Positions 29,974 through 41,502 of a stretch of 64,000 nt of DNA are shown here, piece by piece. The translations under genes and the position numbers were made by a program. The stretch is from Bacillus sp. Y1. Its GTDB lineage: Bacteria > Bacillota > Bacilli > Bacillales > Cytobacillaceae. The stretch is taken from positions 74,501 to 138,500 of the forward strand of contig NZ_CP030028.1 in the NCBI RefSeq assembly GCF_003586445.1. Reading direction: 5' to 3'. The notes under the pieces are model-generated. The model had not been told where the DNA came from, did no database searches, and saw only the letters and a program-made list of their open reading frames with translations. Position 1 is the first letter of the stretch; the number at the start of each line of letters is the position of its first letter.

Positions 29974-32409
29974 ATGATGTTTGGACGTTTTACAGAGAGA
30001 GCTCAAAAGGTACTTGCATTAGCCCAGGAAGAAGCTATTCGTTTAGGTCATAACAATATTGGAACAGAGCATATTTTACTTGGGTTAGTAAGAGAAGGTG
30101 AAGGTATCGCTGCAAAAGCATTATATGCTTTAGGATTAGGATCAGAGAAAATACAAAAAGAAGTAGAAAATCTGATTGGTCGTGGGCAAGATGCTTCTCA
30201 GACGATTCATTATACACCGAGAGCAAAAAAGGTAATTGAACTTTCTATGGATGAAGCAAGAAAGCTTGGTCATTCATATGTAGGAACAGAGCATATTTTG
30301 CTTGGTCTTATTCGTGAAGGTGAAGGAGTAGCAGCAAGGGTATTAAACAACTTAGGGGTCAGCTTAAACAAAGCAAGACAGCAGGTGCTTCAACTGTTAG
30401 GTAGCAGTGAGTCAAGCAATCATCAAGGTGGTACAGCAGCAAGCGCTAATACACCTACCTTAGATAGCTTAGCAAGAGATTTAACAGCTATTGCTAGAGA
30501 AGGAAGTCTTGATCCGGTTATTGGAAGAGCTAAGGAAATTCAGCGTGTGATCGAGGTATTAAGCCGACGAACGAAAAATAACCCCGTGTTAATTGGGGAG
30601 CCTGGAGTAGGGAAAACAGCTATTGCTGAAGGTTTAGCCCAACAAATTGTAAACAATGAGGTTCCTGAAACATTAAGAGATAAGCGTGTTATGACGCTTG
30701 ATATGGGTACAGTTGTAGCAGGTACAAAATATCGCGGTGAGTTTGAAGACCGTTTAAAGAAAGTAATGGATGAAATCCGACAAGCAGGAAATATCATCTT
30801 ATTCATAGATGAGCTTCATACCCTTATAGGTGCGGGTGGAGCAGAGGGTGCGATTGATGCTTCAAATATCTTAAAGCCTTCTTTAGCTCGTGGGGAACTT
30901 CAATGTATTGGGGCAACAACCCTCGATGAATACCGTAAATATATTGAAAAGGATGCAGCTCTAGAAAGACGTTTCCAGCCAATCATGGTAGATGAACCAA
31001 CTGCGGATGAATCTGTTCAAATCTTAAAAGGATTGAGAGATCGTTACGAAGCACATCATAGAGTATCCATTACGGATGAAGCGATTGAGGCAGCTGTAAA
31101 ATTGTCCGACCGTTATATTTCGGATCGTTTTCTTCCTGATAAGGCCATTGATTTAATAGATGAAGCAGGTTCAAAAGTAAGACTTCGTTCTTACACGACT
31201 CCTCCAAACTTAAAGGAGCTTGAAGCAAAGCTTGAAGAGGTTCGTAAGGAAAAGGATGCTGCTGTTCAAAGCCAAGAATTTGAAAAGGCTGCATCATTAC
31301 GAGATTCAGAGCAAAGACTTCGTGAACAACTAGAAGAGACAAAGAAAACATGGAAAGAGAAGCAAGGACAAGAGAACTCAGAGGTTACTGTCGATGATAT
31401 TGCTACGGTTGTAGCTAGTTGGACTGGAATTCCAGTATCACGCTTGGCACAAACAGAAACAGATAAGCTATTAAAGCTTGAAGAAATTCTTCATTCTCGT
31501 TTAATCGGTCAAGAGGAAGCTGTAAAGGCAATATCAAAAGCTGTACGTCGTGCTCGTGCTGGTTTGAAAGATCCAAAGCGCCCTATCGGATCGTTTATTT
31601 TCCTTGGTCCAACAGGTGTTGGTAAAACGGAGCTTGCACGTGCATTAGCAGAGGCCATGTTTGGTGACGAGGAAGCAATGATTCGCGTTGATATGTCGGA
31701 GTATATGGAAAAACATTCGACTTCCAGACTAGTAGGTTCTCCTCCAGGTTATGTAGGATATGATGAAGGTGGACAATTGACAGAAAAGGTTAGAAGAAAA
31801 CCATACTCTGTTATTTTATTAGATGAAATTGAAAAGGCGCATCCAGATGTATTTAATATTTTGCTTCAAGTCCTAGAAGATGGTCGTCTAACTGACTCAA
31901 AAGGAAGAAGTGTTGATTTCCGTAATACAGTTGTTATTATGACTTCTAACGTTGGAGCAGAAGCGTTAAAGCGCAATAAGTATGTTGGCTTTAACATTCA
32001 AGATGGAGAACAGGACTTTAAAGATATGAAGGGTAAGGTAATGGAGGAGCTGAAAAAGGCATTCCGTCCAGAGTTCCTAAACCGTATCGATGAGATTATT
32101 GTTTTCCATTCGTTAGAGAAAAAGCATTTGAAACAGATTGTAACATTAATGTCTGATCAGCTAATTAAGCGATTAAATGAACAGGATATTACGTTAGAGC
32201 TAACAGATGCTGCAAAAGAGAAGATCTCTGAGGAAGGGTATGACCCTGAATACGGTGCTCGACCTTTAAGAAGAGCGATTCAAAAGCATATTGAAGACCG
32301 CCTATCAGAAGAGTTATTAAGAGGAACGGTTCTAACAGGACAAAAGGTTGTCATTGATTATGTGGATGGTGATTTTGCTGTAAGGGCAGGAGAACCCATT
32401 CATAAATAA
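29974..32409 (+). CDS. clpC: AAA+ unfoldase ClpC
   Basis: Hsp100 partner of ClpP. Double Clp-N repeat at residues 3-145, first AAA domain with Walker A GEPGVGKT near 209, a coiled-coil middle domain around 410-470 with a UVR-like motif ([18 protein letters not shown]) that meets adaptors such as McsB and MecA, second AAA domain with GPTGVGKTE near 545. The ClpP-docking VGF tripeptide lies in YVGFNIQ near 670. 811 aa. Strong SD AGGAGG. Confidence 0.97.
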   Translation: MMFGRFTERAQKVLALAQEEAIRLGHNNIGTEHILLGLVREGEGIAAKALYALGLGSEKIQKEVENLIGRGQDASQTIHYTPRAKKVIELSMDEARKLGHSYVGTEHILLGLIREGEGVAARVLNNLGVSLNKARQQVLQLLGSSESSNHQGGTAASANTPTLDSLARDLTAIAREGSLDPVIGRAKEIQRVIEVLSRRTKNNPVLIGEPGVGKTAIAEGLAQQIVNNEVPETLRDKRVMTLDMGTVVAGTKYRGEFEDRLKKVMDEIRQAGNIILFIDELHTLIGAGGAEGAIDASNILKPSLARGELQCIGATTLDEYRKYIEKDAALERRFQPIMVDEPTADESVQILKGLRDRYEAHHRVSITDEAIEAAVKLSDRYISDRFLPDKAIDLIDEAGSKVRLRSYTTPPNLKELEAKLEEVRKEKDAAVQSQEFEKAASLRDSEQRLREQLEETKKTWKEKQGQENSEVTVDDIATVVASWTGIPVSRLAQTETDKLLKLEEILHSRLIGQEEAVKAISKAVRRARAGLKDPKRPIGSFIFLGPTGVGKTELARALAEAMFGDEEAMIRVDMSEYMEKHSTSRLVGSPPGYVGYDEGGQLTEKVRRKPYSVILLDEIEKAHPDVFNILLQVLEDGRLTDSKGRSVDFRNTVVIMTSNVGAEALKRNKYVGFNIQDGEQDFKDMKGKVMEELKKAFRPEFLNRIDEIIVFHSLEKKHLKQIVTLMSDQLIKRLNEQDITLELTDAAKEKISEEGYDPEYGARPLRRAIQKHIEDRLSEELLRGTVLTGQKVVIDYVDGDFAVRAGEPIHK

Positions 32410-32425
32410 TCGTAAAGAATAGGGT

Positions 32426-32462
32426 GCACACGTAAGAGATTACGTGTGCCTTCTATTTTCTG
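32426..32462 (+). terminator. Probable terminator after clpC
   Basis: GCACACGTAA / TTACGTGTGC, a perfect 10-bp stem with a GAGA tetraloop, followed by a broken T tract. Partial read-through into radA is likely. Confidence 0.65.
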
Positions 32463-32549
32463 TTGGGAAATACTTATCACTGCAATGAATTTACAACATG
32501 TCTTATAATAAGAGAGTATGGCAAGGAAGGTGTAAAGGGGGATATAAGT

Positions 32550-33926
32550 TTGGCAAAAGTAAAAACAAAATTTATGTGTAATGATTGCGGTTATGAATCT
32601 CCCAAATGGATGGGGAAATGCCCTGGGTGTGGACAATGGAATACGATGGTGGAAGAAATAGAAAAAAAGGTGTCTAATCATCGCGCAACCTTTGCTCATT
32701 CAGTAGGTTCAACAACCATGTCTAAAGCAACACCAATTACCTCAATCGAAACAATTACAGAACCCCGTATACAAACGGATTTGGTCGAGTTAAATCGTGT
32801 ATTAGGTGGAGGAATTGTTAAGGGCTCCCTTGTGTTAATAGGCGGTGATCCCGGAATTGGAAAATCCACCTTGCTATTACAGGTTTCCTCTCAACTTGCA
32901 AAAAAGCAACATTCCGTTCTTTATATTTCAGGGGAAGAGTCAATGAGACAGACGAAGCTAAGAGCAGATCGACTAGGAGTAGCATCAGAAAACTTACTCG
33001 TCTATTCTGAAACAGACCTGGAAGAGATCAGTCGAACGATTGAAAAGGAAAACCCGAGTTTCGTGATTGTTGATTCTATCCAAACCATTTTCCATCCTCA
33101 AGTAACCTCAGCACCAGGAAGTGTCTCTCAAGTAAGAGAGTGTACAGCTGAGCTTATGAGAATAGGTAAGACAAAGGGCATTGCTATTTTCATCGTAGGC
33201 CATGTGACAAAAGAAGGCTCGATTGCAGGTCCTAGACTTCTCGAACATATGGTCGATACCGTTCTATATTTTGAAGGGGAGCGCCACCATACGTATCGGA
33301 TCGTCAGAGCGGTAAAAAACCGTTTTGGTTCCACAAATGAAATGGGAATTTTTGAAATGAAGGAATTTGGATTGGAAGAGGTTCATAATCCATCTGAGAT
33401 ATTCCTTGAGGAGCGATCTCAAGGTGCTGCAGGATCGACAGTAGTTGCTTCGATGGAAGGTACTCGACCGGTTTTAGTAGAGATACAAGCACTTATCTCA
33501 CCGACTAGTTTCGGAAATCCTAGGAGGATGGCTACAGGCATTGATCATAACAGAGTGTCACTGTTAATGGCTGTGTTGGAGAAACGAGTTGGTTTGCTAC
33601 TCCAAAACCAGGATGCATACCTAAAGGTTGCTGGTGGAGTGAAGCTGGATGAACCAGCTATTGATTTAGCTGTAGCGATTAGCATTGCTTCAAGTTTCCG
33701 TGATAAGCCAACTAGACCAACGGATTGTATTATTGGTGAAGTAGGTTTGACAGGGGAGATAAGAAGGGTATCAAGAATAGAGCAGCGTGTTCAAGAAGCT
33801 GCCAAGTTAGGGTTTGAGAGAGTCATTATCCCTGCCAATAACATAGGTGGGTGGTCAGCCCCAAAAGGGATTCAGTTGATTGGAGTTTCTACTGTAGCAG
33901 ATGCACTAAAAGCGACATTTGAATAA
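32550..33926 (+). CDS. radA: DNA repair protein RadA
   Basis: RecA-related helicase that promotes branch migration during recombination. N-terminal zinc finger C10-x2-C13 and C24-x2-C27, Walker [11 protein letters not shown] near residues 96-105, the KNRFG motif near 255, and a C-terminal Lon-like domain ([15 protein letters not shown]). TTG 32550 is preferred to the further upstream in-frame ATG: AAGGGGGAT precedes it and the protein then begins AKVKTKF as in known RadA. 458 aa. disA, normally next, is absent. Confidence 0.95.
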   Translation: MAKVKTKFMCNDCGYESPKWMGKCPGCGQWNTMVEEIEKKVSNHRATFAHSVGSTTMSKATPITSIETITEPRIQTDLVELNRVLGGGIVKGSLVLIGGDPGIGKSTLLLQVSSQLAKKQHSVLYISGEESMRQTKLRADRLGVASENLLVYSETDLEEISRTIEKENPSFVIVDSIQTIFHPQVTSAPGSVSQVRECTAELMRIGKTKGIAIFIVGHVTKEGSIAGPRLLEHMVDTVLYFEGERHHTYRIVRAVKNRFGSTNEMGIFEMKEFGLEEVHNPSEIFLEERSQGAAGSTVVASMEGTRPVLVEIQALISPTSFGNPRRMATGIDHNRVSLLMAVLEKRVGLLLQNQDAYLKVAGGVKLDEPAIDLAVAISIASSFRDKPTRPTDCIIGEVGLTGEIRRVSRIEQRVQEAAKLGFERVIIPANNIGGWSAPKGIQLIGVSTVADALKATFE

Positions 33927-34120
33927 GTGGAAGATAAAGGGTAAAAAATTGACACCAATATTTGCTAGGTGCTACCCTTAGTAATAATAAACATGTGAAA
34001 TCACCCGCAATTATACTCTATAACAAAGAGATTACAGGATAATGACAAACAATAATTTCTATGAAATATTACGTTTCAATTTATAGAATTTGTTTATAAT
34101 GTATAAAAGGAGGTGAAGGA

Positions 34121-35212
34121 ATGTTAAAGCGAATTGTTCAAGCCTGTTTCTTAATTACAGGTGGTACTTTAGGGATCTTTTTAATCTCTGATTTATTAAC
34201 ACTTATATCATTAGACGACATTCCTCTGATAAATAATCATTATGTTACCGCTATTTTAGGTGCTATTATTTTTTATCTTATTACTTTTTGGGCGGTCGAT
34301 TATGTCGTCAATTTCGTGAAATGGGTAGAAGAATCTCTTGTAAAAGTACCTATAACAGATATTATCTTTGGTAGCGTAGGATTAGTATTTGGGTTAATTA
34401 TTGCCTTTTTAGTTGGTTATGCTTTAACGGGTATTGAAGTACCTATTTTAAATACGGTAGCTCCCGTACTACTGACACTTCTATTTGGTTATTTAGGTTT
34501 CCAGGTTGGTTTTAAAAAGAGAGACGAGTTATTATCCCTTTTTACAAAATCAAAAAAGAAGTCTAGTGATGAAGAATCAGAGGCTGAGAATACAACTGCC
34601 AAAAATGAATTAAAAATATTAGATACGAGTGTTATTATTGATGGACGTATTGCAGATATCTGCCAAACAGGATTTTTAGATGGAACCATTGTCATTCCAC
34701 AATTTGTCCTTGAAGAATTGCAGCATATTGCTGATTCCTCTGATGTATTAAAGCGAAACCGTGGTAGAAGAGGTCTTGATATTTTAAATCGAATTCAAAA
34801 AGAACTAGCCATGAATGTAGAGATATATGAAGGCGACTTTGAGGATGTACAAGAGGTAGATTCAAAACTTGTTAAGCTTGCAAAGCTAACAAGCGGGGTA
34901 GTCGTAACCAATGACTTTAATCTGAATAAAGTGTGTGAACTTCAGAAGGTTGCTGTATTAAACATTAATGACTTAGCAAATGCCGTTAAGCCAGTTGTAT
35001 TGCCTGGAGAGGAAATGAATGTCCAAGTTATAAAAGATGGCAAGGAGCATAACCAAGGTATTGCTTATCTCGATGATGGCACGATGATTGTTGTTGAAGA
35101 TGGTAGAGATTATATTGGGAAGCAGCTTGATGTATTGGTAACAAGTGTACTGCAAACATCAGCTGGTCGAATGATTTTTGCTAAACCGAAATTACTAGAA
35201 AAAGCATTATAG
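34121..35212 (+). CDS. yacL: PIN/TRAM-domain membrane protein YacL
   Basis: Four predicted membrane helices fill residues 1-125, followed by a charged linker, a PIN nuclease-fold domain starting at [11 protein letters not shown] (about 169) with further acidic residues in TNDFNLNKV, and a C-terminal TRAM domain ([18 protein letters not shown]). 363 aa. A membrane-bound RNase-like role is suggested by the fold; the function is not established. The 194-nt gap before it lacks disA and shows only weak promoter-like AT-rich sequence. Confidence 0.9.
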   Translation: MLKRIVQACFLITGGTLGIFLISDLLTLISLDDIPLINNHYVTAILGAIIFYLITFWAVDYVVNFVKWVEESLVKVPITDIIFGSVGLVFGLIIAFLVGYALTGIEVPILNTVAPVLLTLLFGYLGFQVGFKKRDELLSLFTKSKKKSSDEESEAENTTAKNELKILDTSVIIDGRIADICQTGFLDGTIVIPQFVLEELQHIADSSDVLKRNRGRRGLDILNRIQKELAMNVEIYEGDFEDVQEVDSKLVKLAKLTSGVVVTNDFNLNKVCELQKVAVLNINDLANAVKPVVLPGEEMNVQVIKDGKEHNQGIAYLDDGTMIVVEDGRDYIGKQLDVLVTSVLQTSAGRMIFAKPKLLEKAL

Positions 35213-35232
35213 AAATAGTTAGGGGATATCTT

Positions 35233-35931
35233 ATGTCTTACCAAGTTATTATCCCTGCAGCAGGACAAGGGAAAAGAATGCGGGCAGGCAAAAATAAGGT
35301 GTTGCTTCAGCTAAAGGATATTCCTATATTAATTCATACACTCAAGGTATTTGAATTAGATGAGGCATGTCAGGGAATTATTTTAGCTATTTCAGCCGGA
35401 GATGAAGATCATTTTTCCAGCCTTTTAAAAAAGTATCGAATTAAAAAGGTTACTTCCCTTGTTGCTGGTGGGAACGAAAGACAGCATAGTGTTTATAATG
35501 GGTTGCAAGCAGCAAAGAAAGAGGGAATTGTTCTCGTTCATGATGCAGCTAGGCCATTTATTGAAAAAAGAGTAATCCATGAATTAGTAGCGGTAGCTGA
35601 AAAGGATGGAGCGGCTGTAGTAGCCGTCCCTGTTAAGGATACGATTAAGAAGGTAAATAATTTTGAAGTAGTTGAGACGATTGAGCGTTCAAGCTTGTGG
35701 GCCATTCAAACCCCACAAGCTTTTCGCGTGTCGTTGTTAGAAGAAGCTCATAACTTAGCGTTGGAACAGAAGTTTTTAGGGACGGATGAGGCAAGTTTAG
35801 TAGAACGATTACATATACCTGTAAAAATTGTTGAGGGTGACTACGATAATATTAAACTGACGACACCAGAAGATTTGTATTTTGCAGAGGCAATCATAAA
35901 GCAACGTGACTACCAAAAGAGGGGACTTTAA
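35233..35931 (+). CDS. ispD: 2-C-methyl-D-erythritol 4-phosphate cytidylyltransferase
   Basis: Third step of the MEP isoprenoid pathway. The CTP-binding loop [11 protein letters not shown] lies at 6-16, VHDAARPF in the middle and the late TDEASLVE matches the family. 232 aa; SD TAGGGGA. Five nt before ispF. Confidence 0.95.
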   Translation: MSYQVIIPAAGQGKRMRAGKNKVLLQLKDIPILIHTLKVFELDEACQGIILAISAGDEDHFSSLLKKYRIKKVTSLVAGGNERQHSVYNGLQAAKKEGIVLVHDAARPFIEKRVIHELVAVAEKDGAAVVAVPVKDTIKKVNNFEVVETIERSSLWAIQTPQAFRVSLLEEAHNLALEQKFLGTDEASLVERLHIPVKIVEGDYDNIKLTTPEDLYFAEAIIKQRDYQKRGL

Positions 35932-35936
35932 TAACG

Positions 35937-36419
35937 ATGTTTAGAATTGGACAAGGATTTGACGTTCATCAGCTCACAGAGGGTAGACCTCTAATTATAG
36001 GAGGAATAACGATTCCTTACGAAAAAGGATTGTTAGGGCATTCCGATGCAGATGTCCTTCTTCACACAGTGACAGATGCTGTCTTAGGAGCGATTGGTGA
36101 AGGAGATATTGGTAGACACTTTCCGGATACTGATCCAGAGTTTAAGGATGTCGATTCAGCAAAACTTCTTGAACATGTATGGTCATTAGTTGAGGATCGA
36201 GGATATGAGCTAGTGAATGCTGATTGCACTATTATTGCACAAAGACCGAAGATGGCACCATACATTGAACAAATGAAAAACCGAATTGCTGAATTACTGA
36301 AGGCTACACCAGAACAAGTAAATGTTAAAGCAACAACAACGGAAAAGCTTGGGTTTACTGGAAGAGAAGAAGGAATTGCTTCTCAAGCAGTTGTGCTCTT
36401 AAAAAAGAAAGAGCTCTAG
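35937..36419 (+). CDS. ispF: 2-C-methyl-D-erythritol 2,4-cyclodiphosphate synthase
   Basis: Cyclizes the product of the IspD/IspE steps. Metal ligands D9 and H11 in GFDVHQL and the later His in [14 protein letters not shown]-terminal [17 protein letters not shown] is the usual signature. 160 aa, typical. IspE is not in this cluster. Confidence 0.95.
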   Translation: MFRIGQGFDVHQLTEGRPLIIGGITIPYEKGLLGHSDADVLLHTVTDAVLGAIGEGDIGRHFPDTDPEFKDVDSAKLLEHVWSLVEDRGYELVNADCTIIAQRPKMAPYIEQMKNRIAELLKATPEQVNVKATTTEKLGFTGREEGIASQAVVLLKKKEL

Positions 36420-36487
36420 GAATTGTCTTTTCACAATGATAAAATAAATGTCAAAAATAGATTGAACTCTTTAGGAGGAAAAATAGA

Positions 36488-37948
36488 ATGTCTAACACTG
36501 TACGTGTTCGTTATGCACCAAGTCCAACGGGGCATTTACATATTGGAAACGCTCGTACTGCACTATTTAACTACTTGTTTGCGCGTCATCAAGGTGGAAA
36601 GTTTATTATCCGAATTGAAGACACCGATAAGAAGCGTAATATTGCTGGCGGGGAAGAAAGTCAGCTTAAATACTTAAAATGGTTAGGAATAGATTGGGAT
36701 GAGAGCGTTGATGTCGGTGGATCATATGGTCCATACAGACAATCAGAACGTAACGACTTATATGAAGTGTACTTTAAGCAACTTCTAGAAGAGGGCAAAG
36801 CTTATAAATGCTATTGTACAGAGGAAGAACTAGAAGCAGAACGTAATGAGCAAGCGGAGAAGGGTGAGATGGGTGGCTATTCAGGGAAATGCCGTCATCT
36901 AACGAGTGAGCAGCGCGAAGCTCTAGAAAAAGAAGGACGACAACCAAGCGTACGCTTTTTGGTTCCAAGTGGGAAGGTTTTCAGTTTTAACGACATGGTC
37001 AAAGGTGATGTATCTTTTGAGGCAGATGGAATCGGTGGAGATTTTGTCATTGTAAAAAAAGATGGAACACCGACTTATAATTTTGCTGTTGCTGTTGATG
37101 ATCACTTGATGGAAATTACACATGTGTTACGTGGAGATGACCATATTTCTAATACACCAAAGCAAATGATGATTTACGAAGCATTAGGTTGGGAAACACC
37201 AGTGTTTGGACATATGACATTGATCGTAAACGAAAGCCGAAAGAAGCTGAGCAAACGTGATGAGTCTATTATTCAGTTCATTGAACAGTATGAGGAATTA
37301 GGATATCTTCCTGAAGCATTATTTAATTTTATTACCTTACTCGGCTGGTCACCATCTGGAGAAGAAGAGATTTTCTCTAAGGAAGAACTGATTTCCATTT
37401 TTGAAGCGAATAGACTTTCGAAATCTCCAGCTCTATTTGATAAGCAAAAGCTTACATGGATGAATAACCAGTACATGAAAAAGCAAGATGTTGACGTTGT
37501 GTATGGGCTTGCTCTACCGCATCTTCAAAAGGCGGGTCTTGTTAGTGAGGCAATGACTCCAGAGGAAATAGAATGGACGAAAAATCTCGTAGCGCTTTAT
37601 CAAGATCAGTTAAGCTATGGGGCCGAAATTGTCGAGCTATCTGAGTTATTCTTCAAGGAGGAACTAGAGCTAGAGGAAGAAGCAAAGGCGGTTCTTCAGG
37701 AGGAGGGCGTGAAGGAAGTATTATCTACTTTTGCGAGTGAGATTGAAAAGCTTTCAAGCCTACAATCAGAGGATGTTCAAGCAACTTTGAAGATCGTTCA
37801 AAAAGCAACAGGACAAAAGGGTAAGAAGCTCTTTATGCCAGTTCGTGTTGCTGCTACTGGTCAAACACACGGCCCAGATCTACCTAAAGCAATTGCTTTA
37901 ATTGGTAAAGAAAAAATATTACAACGAATTGTGAGCATTATTGGTTAA
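36488..37948 (+). CDS. gltX: Glutamyl-tRNA synthetase
   Basis: Class I synthetase. HIGH-like [10 protein letters not shown] near residue 17 and KMSKS-like KLSKRDES near 255. In Bacillus this enzyme is non-discriminating and also loads tRNA-Gln with Glu for later amidation. 486 aa; SD TAGGAGG before ATG 36488. Upstream of the T-box-controlled cysES as in B. subtilis. Confidence 0.96.
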   Translation: MSNTVRVRYAPSPTGHLHIGNARTALFNYLFARHQGGKFIIRIEDTDKKRNIAGGEESQLKYLKWLGIDWDESVDVGGSYGPYRQSERNDLYEVYFKQLLEEGKAYKCYCTEEELEAERNEQAEKGEMGGYSGKCRHLTSEQREALEKEGRQPSVRFLVPSGKVFSFNDMVKGDVSFEADGIGGDFVIVKKDGTPTYNFAVAVDDHLMEITHVLRGDDHISNTPKQMMIYEALGWETPVFGHMTLIVNESRKKLSKRDESIIQFIEQYEELGYLPEALFNFITLLGWSPSGEEEIFSKEELISIFEANRLSKSPALFDKQKLTWMNNQYMKKQDVDVVYGLALPHLQKAGLVSEAMTPEEIEWTKNLVALYQDQLSYGAEIVELSELFFKEELELEEEAKAVLQEEGVKEVLSTFASEIEKLSSLQSEDVQATLKIVQKATGQKGKKLFMPVRVAATGQTHGPDLPKAIALIGKEKILQRIVSIIG

Positions 37949-38004
37949 CAGATTGGAAAAAATGTAATATAGTAAAGATAATTATATAATTTAGAAAATG
38001 TTGA

Positions 38005-38246
38005 AGAGGAAAAGTAAAAAAGCAATGCTTTCTAGAGAGAACCATCATCGGCTGAAAGTGGTTTAAGCCCCTTGTTTTTTGAAGTGCCCCTCTGAGTCCT
38101 GATTCGAAATGGGTCATTCCCCTAGTAGAATGAGGCGGATTTCTTCCGTTACAAGAGTTGAGTTGAAGTAACAATTAGGTTACTTAAACAGAGTGGAACC
38201 GCGCATACAAGCGTCTCTGTCATTTTTGACAGGGGCGTTTTTTATT
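38005..38246 (+). promoter_or_regulatory. Cysteine T-box leader of cysES
   Basis: The T-box sequence GAGTGGAACCGCGC at 38191-38204 is followed by the competing terminator. Upstream lies a long stem I region; in its 3' side GAAGTGCCCC places TGC (38085-38087, a Cys codon) at the specifier position. Uncharged tRNA-Cys should favour read-through. This explains most of the 338-nt gltX-cysE gap. Confidence 0.88.
38211..38245 (+). terminator. T-box terminator hairpin
   Basis: GCGTCTCTGTC (38211-38221) pairs with GACAGGGGCG (38228-38237), followed by T-rich sequence. Confidence 0.88.
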
Positions 38247-38286
38247 TTTACAAAAAATGCAGCATTTACGTTTAGGGGGAACGATA

Positions 38287-38955
38287 ATGTTTAAAATGCT
38301 AAAGGAAGATGTTGAAGTAGTTTTTGAACAAGATCCAGCGGCAAGGACGTATTTGGAGGTTATCTTAACATATTCAGGTTTGCATTCCATCTGGGCTCAT
38401 CGAATGGCACATGCTCTATACAAGAGGAAATTTTATTTTATGGCAAGGGTCATATCGCAGGTAAGCCGCTTCTTCACAGGGATAGAAATTCACCCAGGTG
38501 CAACCATCGGAAGGCGGTTTTTTATCGATCATGGCATGGGGGTTGTCATCGGTGAAACATGTGAAATTGGTGACAATGTGACTGTGTTTCAGGGAGTTAC
38601 ACTAGGGGGAACGGGAAAAGAGAAAGGAAAGCGACATCCAACTATTAAGGATAATGCTCTTATTGCAACGGGTGCAAAAGTATTAGGATCAATCACGGTT
38701 GGTGAAAATTCTAAGATAGGAGCAGGTTCTGTCGTACTAAAGGATGTCCCTCCAAATTCGACAGTAGTTGGGATTCCTGGGAAAGTGGTAATAAGGGATG
38801 GAAAGAAAGTAGAGAAAGATTTAAATCACTGTGATCTACCAGATCCAACTGGCGACCGTTTCAAAGCATTAGAAGCCGATATTTACAATTTAAGAAAACA
38901 ACTAGAACAGGTAGAGAAGGAAAGGAGCTACGAGCATGAGCATTCAAATATATAA
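38287..38955 (+). CDS. cysE: Serine O-acetyltransferase
   Basis: Makes O-acetylserine from serine and acetyl-CoA, the acceptor used by CysK. Short N-terminal helical part, then the left-handed beta-helix of hexapeptide repeats ([33 protein letters not shown]). ATG 38287 with SD AGGGGGA is preferred to an ATG at 38257 that lies just after the terminator. 222 aa. The end overlaps cysS by 20 nt. Confidence 0.95.
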   Translation: MFKMLKEDVEVVFEQDPAARTYLEVILTYSGLHSIWAHRMAHALYKRKFYFMARVISQVSRFFTGIEIHPGATIGRRFFIDHGMGVVIGETCEIGDNVTVFQGVTLGGTGKEKGKRHPTIKDNALIATGAKVLGSITVGENSKIGAGSVVLKDVPPNSTVVGIPGKVVIRDGKKVEKDLNHCDLPDPTGDRFKALEADIYNLRKQLEQVEKERSYEHEHSNI

Positions 38956-40333
38956 TACACTGACTCGTTCAAAAGAGCCGTTCATCCCTCTAGAAGAGGG
39001 TAAAGTAAAGATGTATGTTTGCGGTCCTACAGTTTATAACTATATCCATATAGGAAATGCAAGACCACCCATTGTGTTTGATACAGTAAGAAGATATTTA
39101 GAGTACAGAGGATATGAGGTTCAATATATCTCCAATTTCACTGATGTGGATGATAAGCTTATTCGTGTCGCAAATGAGCTTGGAGAAGATGTCCCAACGA
39201 TTGCTGATCGTTTTATAAAAGCATACTTTGAAGATGTAACAGCACTCGGATGCAAAAAAGCAGATGTTCATCCTCGAGTAACAGAAAGTATGGATATTAT
39301 TTTAGACTTTATTTCTACATTGATTGAAAAGGGATATGCCTATGAGTCCGAGGGCGATGTATACTATCACACTCGTAAATTCAAGGAGTATGGAAAATTG
39401 TCTCACCAATCGATTGATGAACTGAGACTAGGTACGAGAATTGCCATCGGTGAGAAGAAACAAGATTCTTTAGACTTTGTACTTTGGAAGGCAGCAAAGC
39501 CGGGTGAAATTTTCTGGGAAAGCCCATGGGGGAAAGGAAGACCAGGCTGGCATATTGAGTGCTCTGCAATGGCGAAGAAGTATTTAGGTGATACGATTGA
39601 CATTCATGCAGGCGGACAGGATCTGGCTTTCCCGCATCATGAAAATGAAATTGCGCAATCAGAAGCGTTAACAAACAAAACATTTGCGCGCTATTGGATG
39701 CATAACGGGTACATTAATATTGATAATGAAAAAATGTCAAAATCACTAGGAAACTTTGTTCTTGTACACGATATTATCAAAAAACATGATCCGCAAGTAC
39801 TAAGATTCTTTATGTTAGCAGTACATTATCGCAATCCCATCAACTATACAGATGAGTTGTTAGAAAATACAAAGGCAGGACTTGATCGATTAATAACTTC
39901 TTACCAAAACTTAAAACATCGACGTGAGGCTAGTGCCAATTTAACGGACAATGATCAAGAATGGTTGACAAAGGTTACTACCTTACATGATGAGTTTGTA
40001 CGTGATATGGATGATGATTTTAATACAGCTAATGGAATCTCTAAGTTATTCGACTTATCAAAGTTGGCTAACATGTATCTTATTGAAAAAAATACATCTA
40101 TCACTGTGATCGACGCATTTATGAGTGAGTTTGAAGTGTTATTTGGAATCTTAGGTTTAACTCTTGAAGCAGATCAACTGCTTGACGAAGAAATAGAAGC
40201 ATTAATCGAACAACGAATCCAGGCTAGAAAAGATCGAAATTTCCAGTTATCTGACCAAATTCGTGATCAGTTAAAAGATATGAATATTATTTTAGAAGAT
40301 ACGCCTCAAGGCACAAGATGGAAAAGAGGCTAA
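38936..40333 (+). CDS. cysS: Cysteinyl-tRNA synthetase
   Basis: Class I synthetase with active-site zinc. [16 protein letters not shown] near the N terminus (zinc Cys plus HIGH motif), WHIECSAMA and [13 protein letters not shown] for the other zinc ligands, and KMSKSLGN near residue 267. 465 aa. Overlaps cysE, so cysteine precursor supply and charging are coupled under one T-box. Confidence 0.96.
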   Translation: MSIQIYNTLTRSKEPFIPLEEGKVKMYVCGPTVYNYIHIGNARPPIVFDTVRRYLEYRGYEVQYISNFTDVDDKLIRVANELGEDVPTIADRFIKAYFEDVTALGCKKADVHPRVTESMDIILDFISTLIEKGYAYESEGDVYYHTRKFKEYGKLSHQSIDELRLGTRIAIGEKKQDSLDFVLWKAAKPGEIFWESPWGKGRPGWHIECSAMAKKYLGDTIDIHAGGQDLAFPHHENEIAQSEALTNKTFARYWMHNGYINIDNEKMSKSLGNFVLVHDIIKKHDPQVLRFFMLAVHYRNPINYTDELLENTKAGLDRLITSYQNLKHRREASANLTDNDQEWLTKVTTLHDEFVRDMDDDFNTANGISKLFDLSKLANMYLIEKNTSITVIDAFMSEFEVLFGILGLTLEADQLLDEEIEALIEQRIQARKDRNFQLSDQIRDQLKDMNIILEDTPQGTRWKRG

Positions 40334-40336
40334 AAT

Positions 40337-40741
40337 ATGCTTCACTTTGAAAATACGATAGATGCAAAACAATTGAATAGTCTCGCGCTAGCATATATAG
40401 GGGACTCCATTTTTGAAGTATATGTTCGGAGATACCTGCTTCAATCTGGGAAGGTACGACCGAATCAGCTTCATAAGGAGTCGACGAAATATGTATCAGC
40501 AAAAGCTCAATGTCAATTCATCCATCACTTTCTGGATTCGAAGCTCTTAAGTGAGGAAGAAGAGGCTGTTGTTAGAAGGGGCCGAAATGCAAAATCTGGA
40601 ACAGTGCCAAAGAACACAGATGTACAGACATATCGCTATGGGACAGCGTTCGAAGCATTAATCGGATATCTATATTTAATGAACAGAGAGGAGCGACTTG
40701 ATGAATTGATCGAAGTTGCCCTCTCTCAAGTTGGAGAATGA
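40337..40741 (+). CDS. mrnC: Mini-ribonuclease III MrnC
   Basis: RNase III catalytic domain without the double-stranded RNA-binding domain; it trims the ends of 23S rRNA precursors in Bacillus. [14 protein letters not shown] carries the active-site Asp, and [13 protein letters not shown] the second acidic site. 134 aa. Three nt after cysS. Its probable substrates are the 23S stems flanking 18370-21300 and 24396-27326. Confidence 0.94.
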   Translation: MLHFENTIDAKQLNSLALAYIGDSIFEVYVRRYLLQSGKVRPNQLHKESTKYVSAKAQCQFIHHFLDSKLLSEEEEAVVRRGRNAKSGTVPKNTDVQTYRYGTAFEALIGYLYLMNREERLDELIEVALSQVGE

Positions 40742-40757
40742 AAGGAGGAACAATAAT

Positions 40758-41501
40758 ATGAGCCAAGACTTTATTATTGGGAAAAATCCAGTTATAGAAG
40801 CACTAAAGTCAGAACGCGATGTGAATAAAATATTTATCGCAGAAGGTTCCCAAACGGGTCAAATGCAACAGGTCATTGGGCTAGCAAAAGCACAAAATGT
40901 CATCGTTCAATTTGTTCCTAAAAAGAAAATCGACCAGATGGTAGAAGGAAATCACCAAGGGGTTGTAGCGGCAGTAGCTGCCTATCAATATGCGGAGCTA
41001 GATGACTTGTTTAAGGCGGCAGAAGCAAAAGGTGAAACACCATTTTTCCTTTTGTTAGATGAAATTGAGGATCCGCATAATCTAGGATCCATTATGAGAA
41101 CAGCTGATTCCACTGGTGCACACGGAATTATCATTCCGAAACGACGAGCAGTTGGGTTAACAGCAACTGTTGCAAAAGCATCAACGGGTGCCATTGAATA
41201 TGTTCCTGTTGTCCGCGTGACGAATATGGCACAAACCATTGATGAGCTAAAGGAACGAGGTTTATGGATTGCAGGGACAGATGCAAAGGGCAAACAGGAC
41301 TTTCGTTCGCTTGATGGGACAATGCCTTTAGGTCTTGTGATTGGTAGTGAAGGAAAAGGAATGGGAAGACTCATCCGTGATAAATGTGACTTTTTGGTTA
41401 GCCTGCCAATGAAAGGACATGTCACCTCTTTAAATGCTTCGGTAGCGGCTGCCCTTTTAATGTATGAGGTGTATCGAAAACGATATCCACTAGAGGGATA
41501 A
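40758..41501 (+). CDS. rlmB: 23S rRNA (guanosine-2'-O-)-methyltransferase, TrmH/SpoU family
   Basis: SPOUT-class methyltransferase. N-terminal substrate-binding domain (IGKNPVIEAL), then the knotted catalytic domain with DPHNLGSIMRTADSTGAHG, VIGSEGKGM and LPMKGHVTSLNASVAAALLMYE. ATG 40758 with AAAGGAGG is chosen over an in-frame ATG at 40716 that lies inside mrnC. 247 aa. The exact target nucleotide is inferred from orthologues. Confidence 0.92.
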   Translation: MSQDFIIGKNPVIEALKSERDVNKIFIAEGSQTGQMQQVIGLAKAQNVIVQFVPKKKIDQMVEGNHQGVVAAVAAYQYAELDDLFKAAEAKGETPFFLLLDEIEDPHNLGSIMRTADSTGAHGIIIPKRRAVGLTATVAKASTGAIEYVPVVRVTNMAQTIDELKERGLWIAGTDAKGKQDFRSLDGTMPLGLVIGSEGKGMGRLIRDKCDFLVSLPMKGHVTSLNASVAAALLMYEVYRKRYPLEG

Positions 41502-41502
41502 A

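Noticed and set aside
33949..33988. TTGACA followed by TAATAAT as a yacL promoter
   Set aside because: The spacing is about 27 bp, too long, and no good -10 occurs at 16-18 bp.
36423..36677. An 84-aa frame overlapping the start of gltX
   Set aside because: It is the out-of-frame shadow of the gltX 5' end and has no SD or recognisable domain.
40716..40757. Longer N terminus for rlmB from ATG 40716
   Set aside because: It would lie inside mrnC, lacks an SD and is not seen in the family; ATG 40758 has AAAGGAGG.
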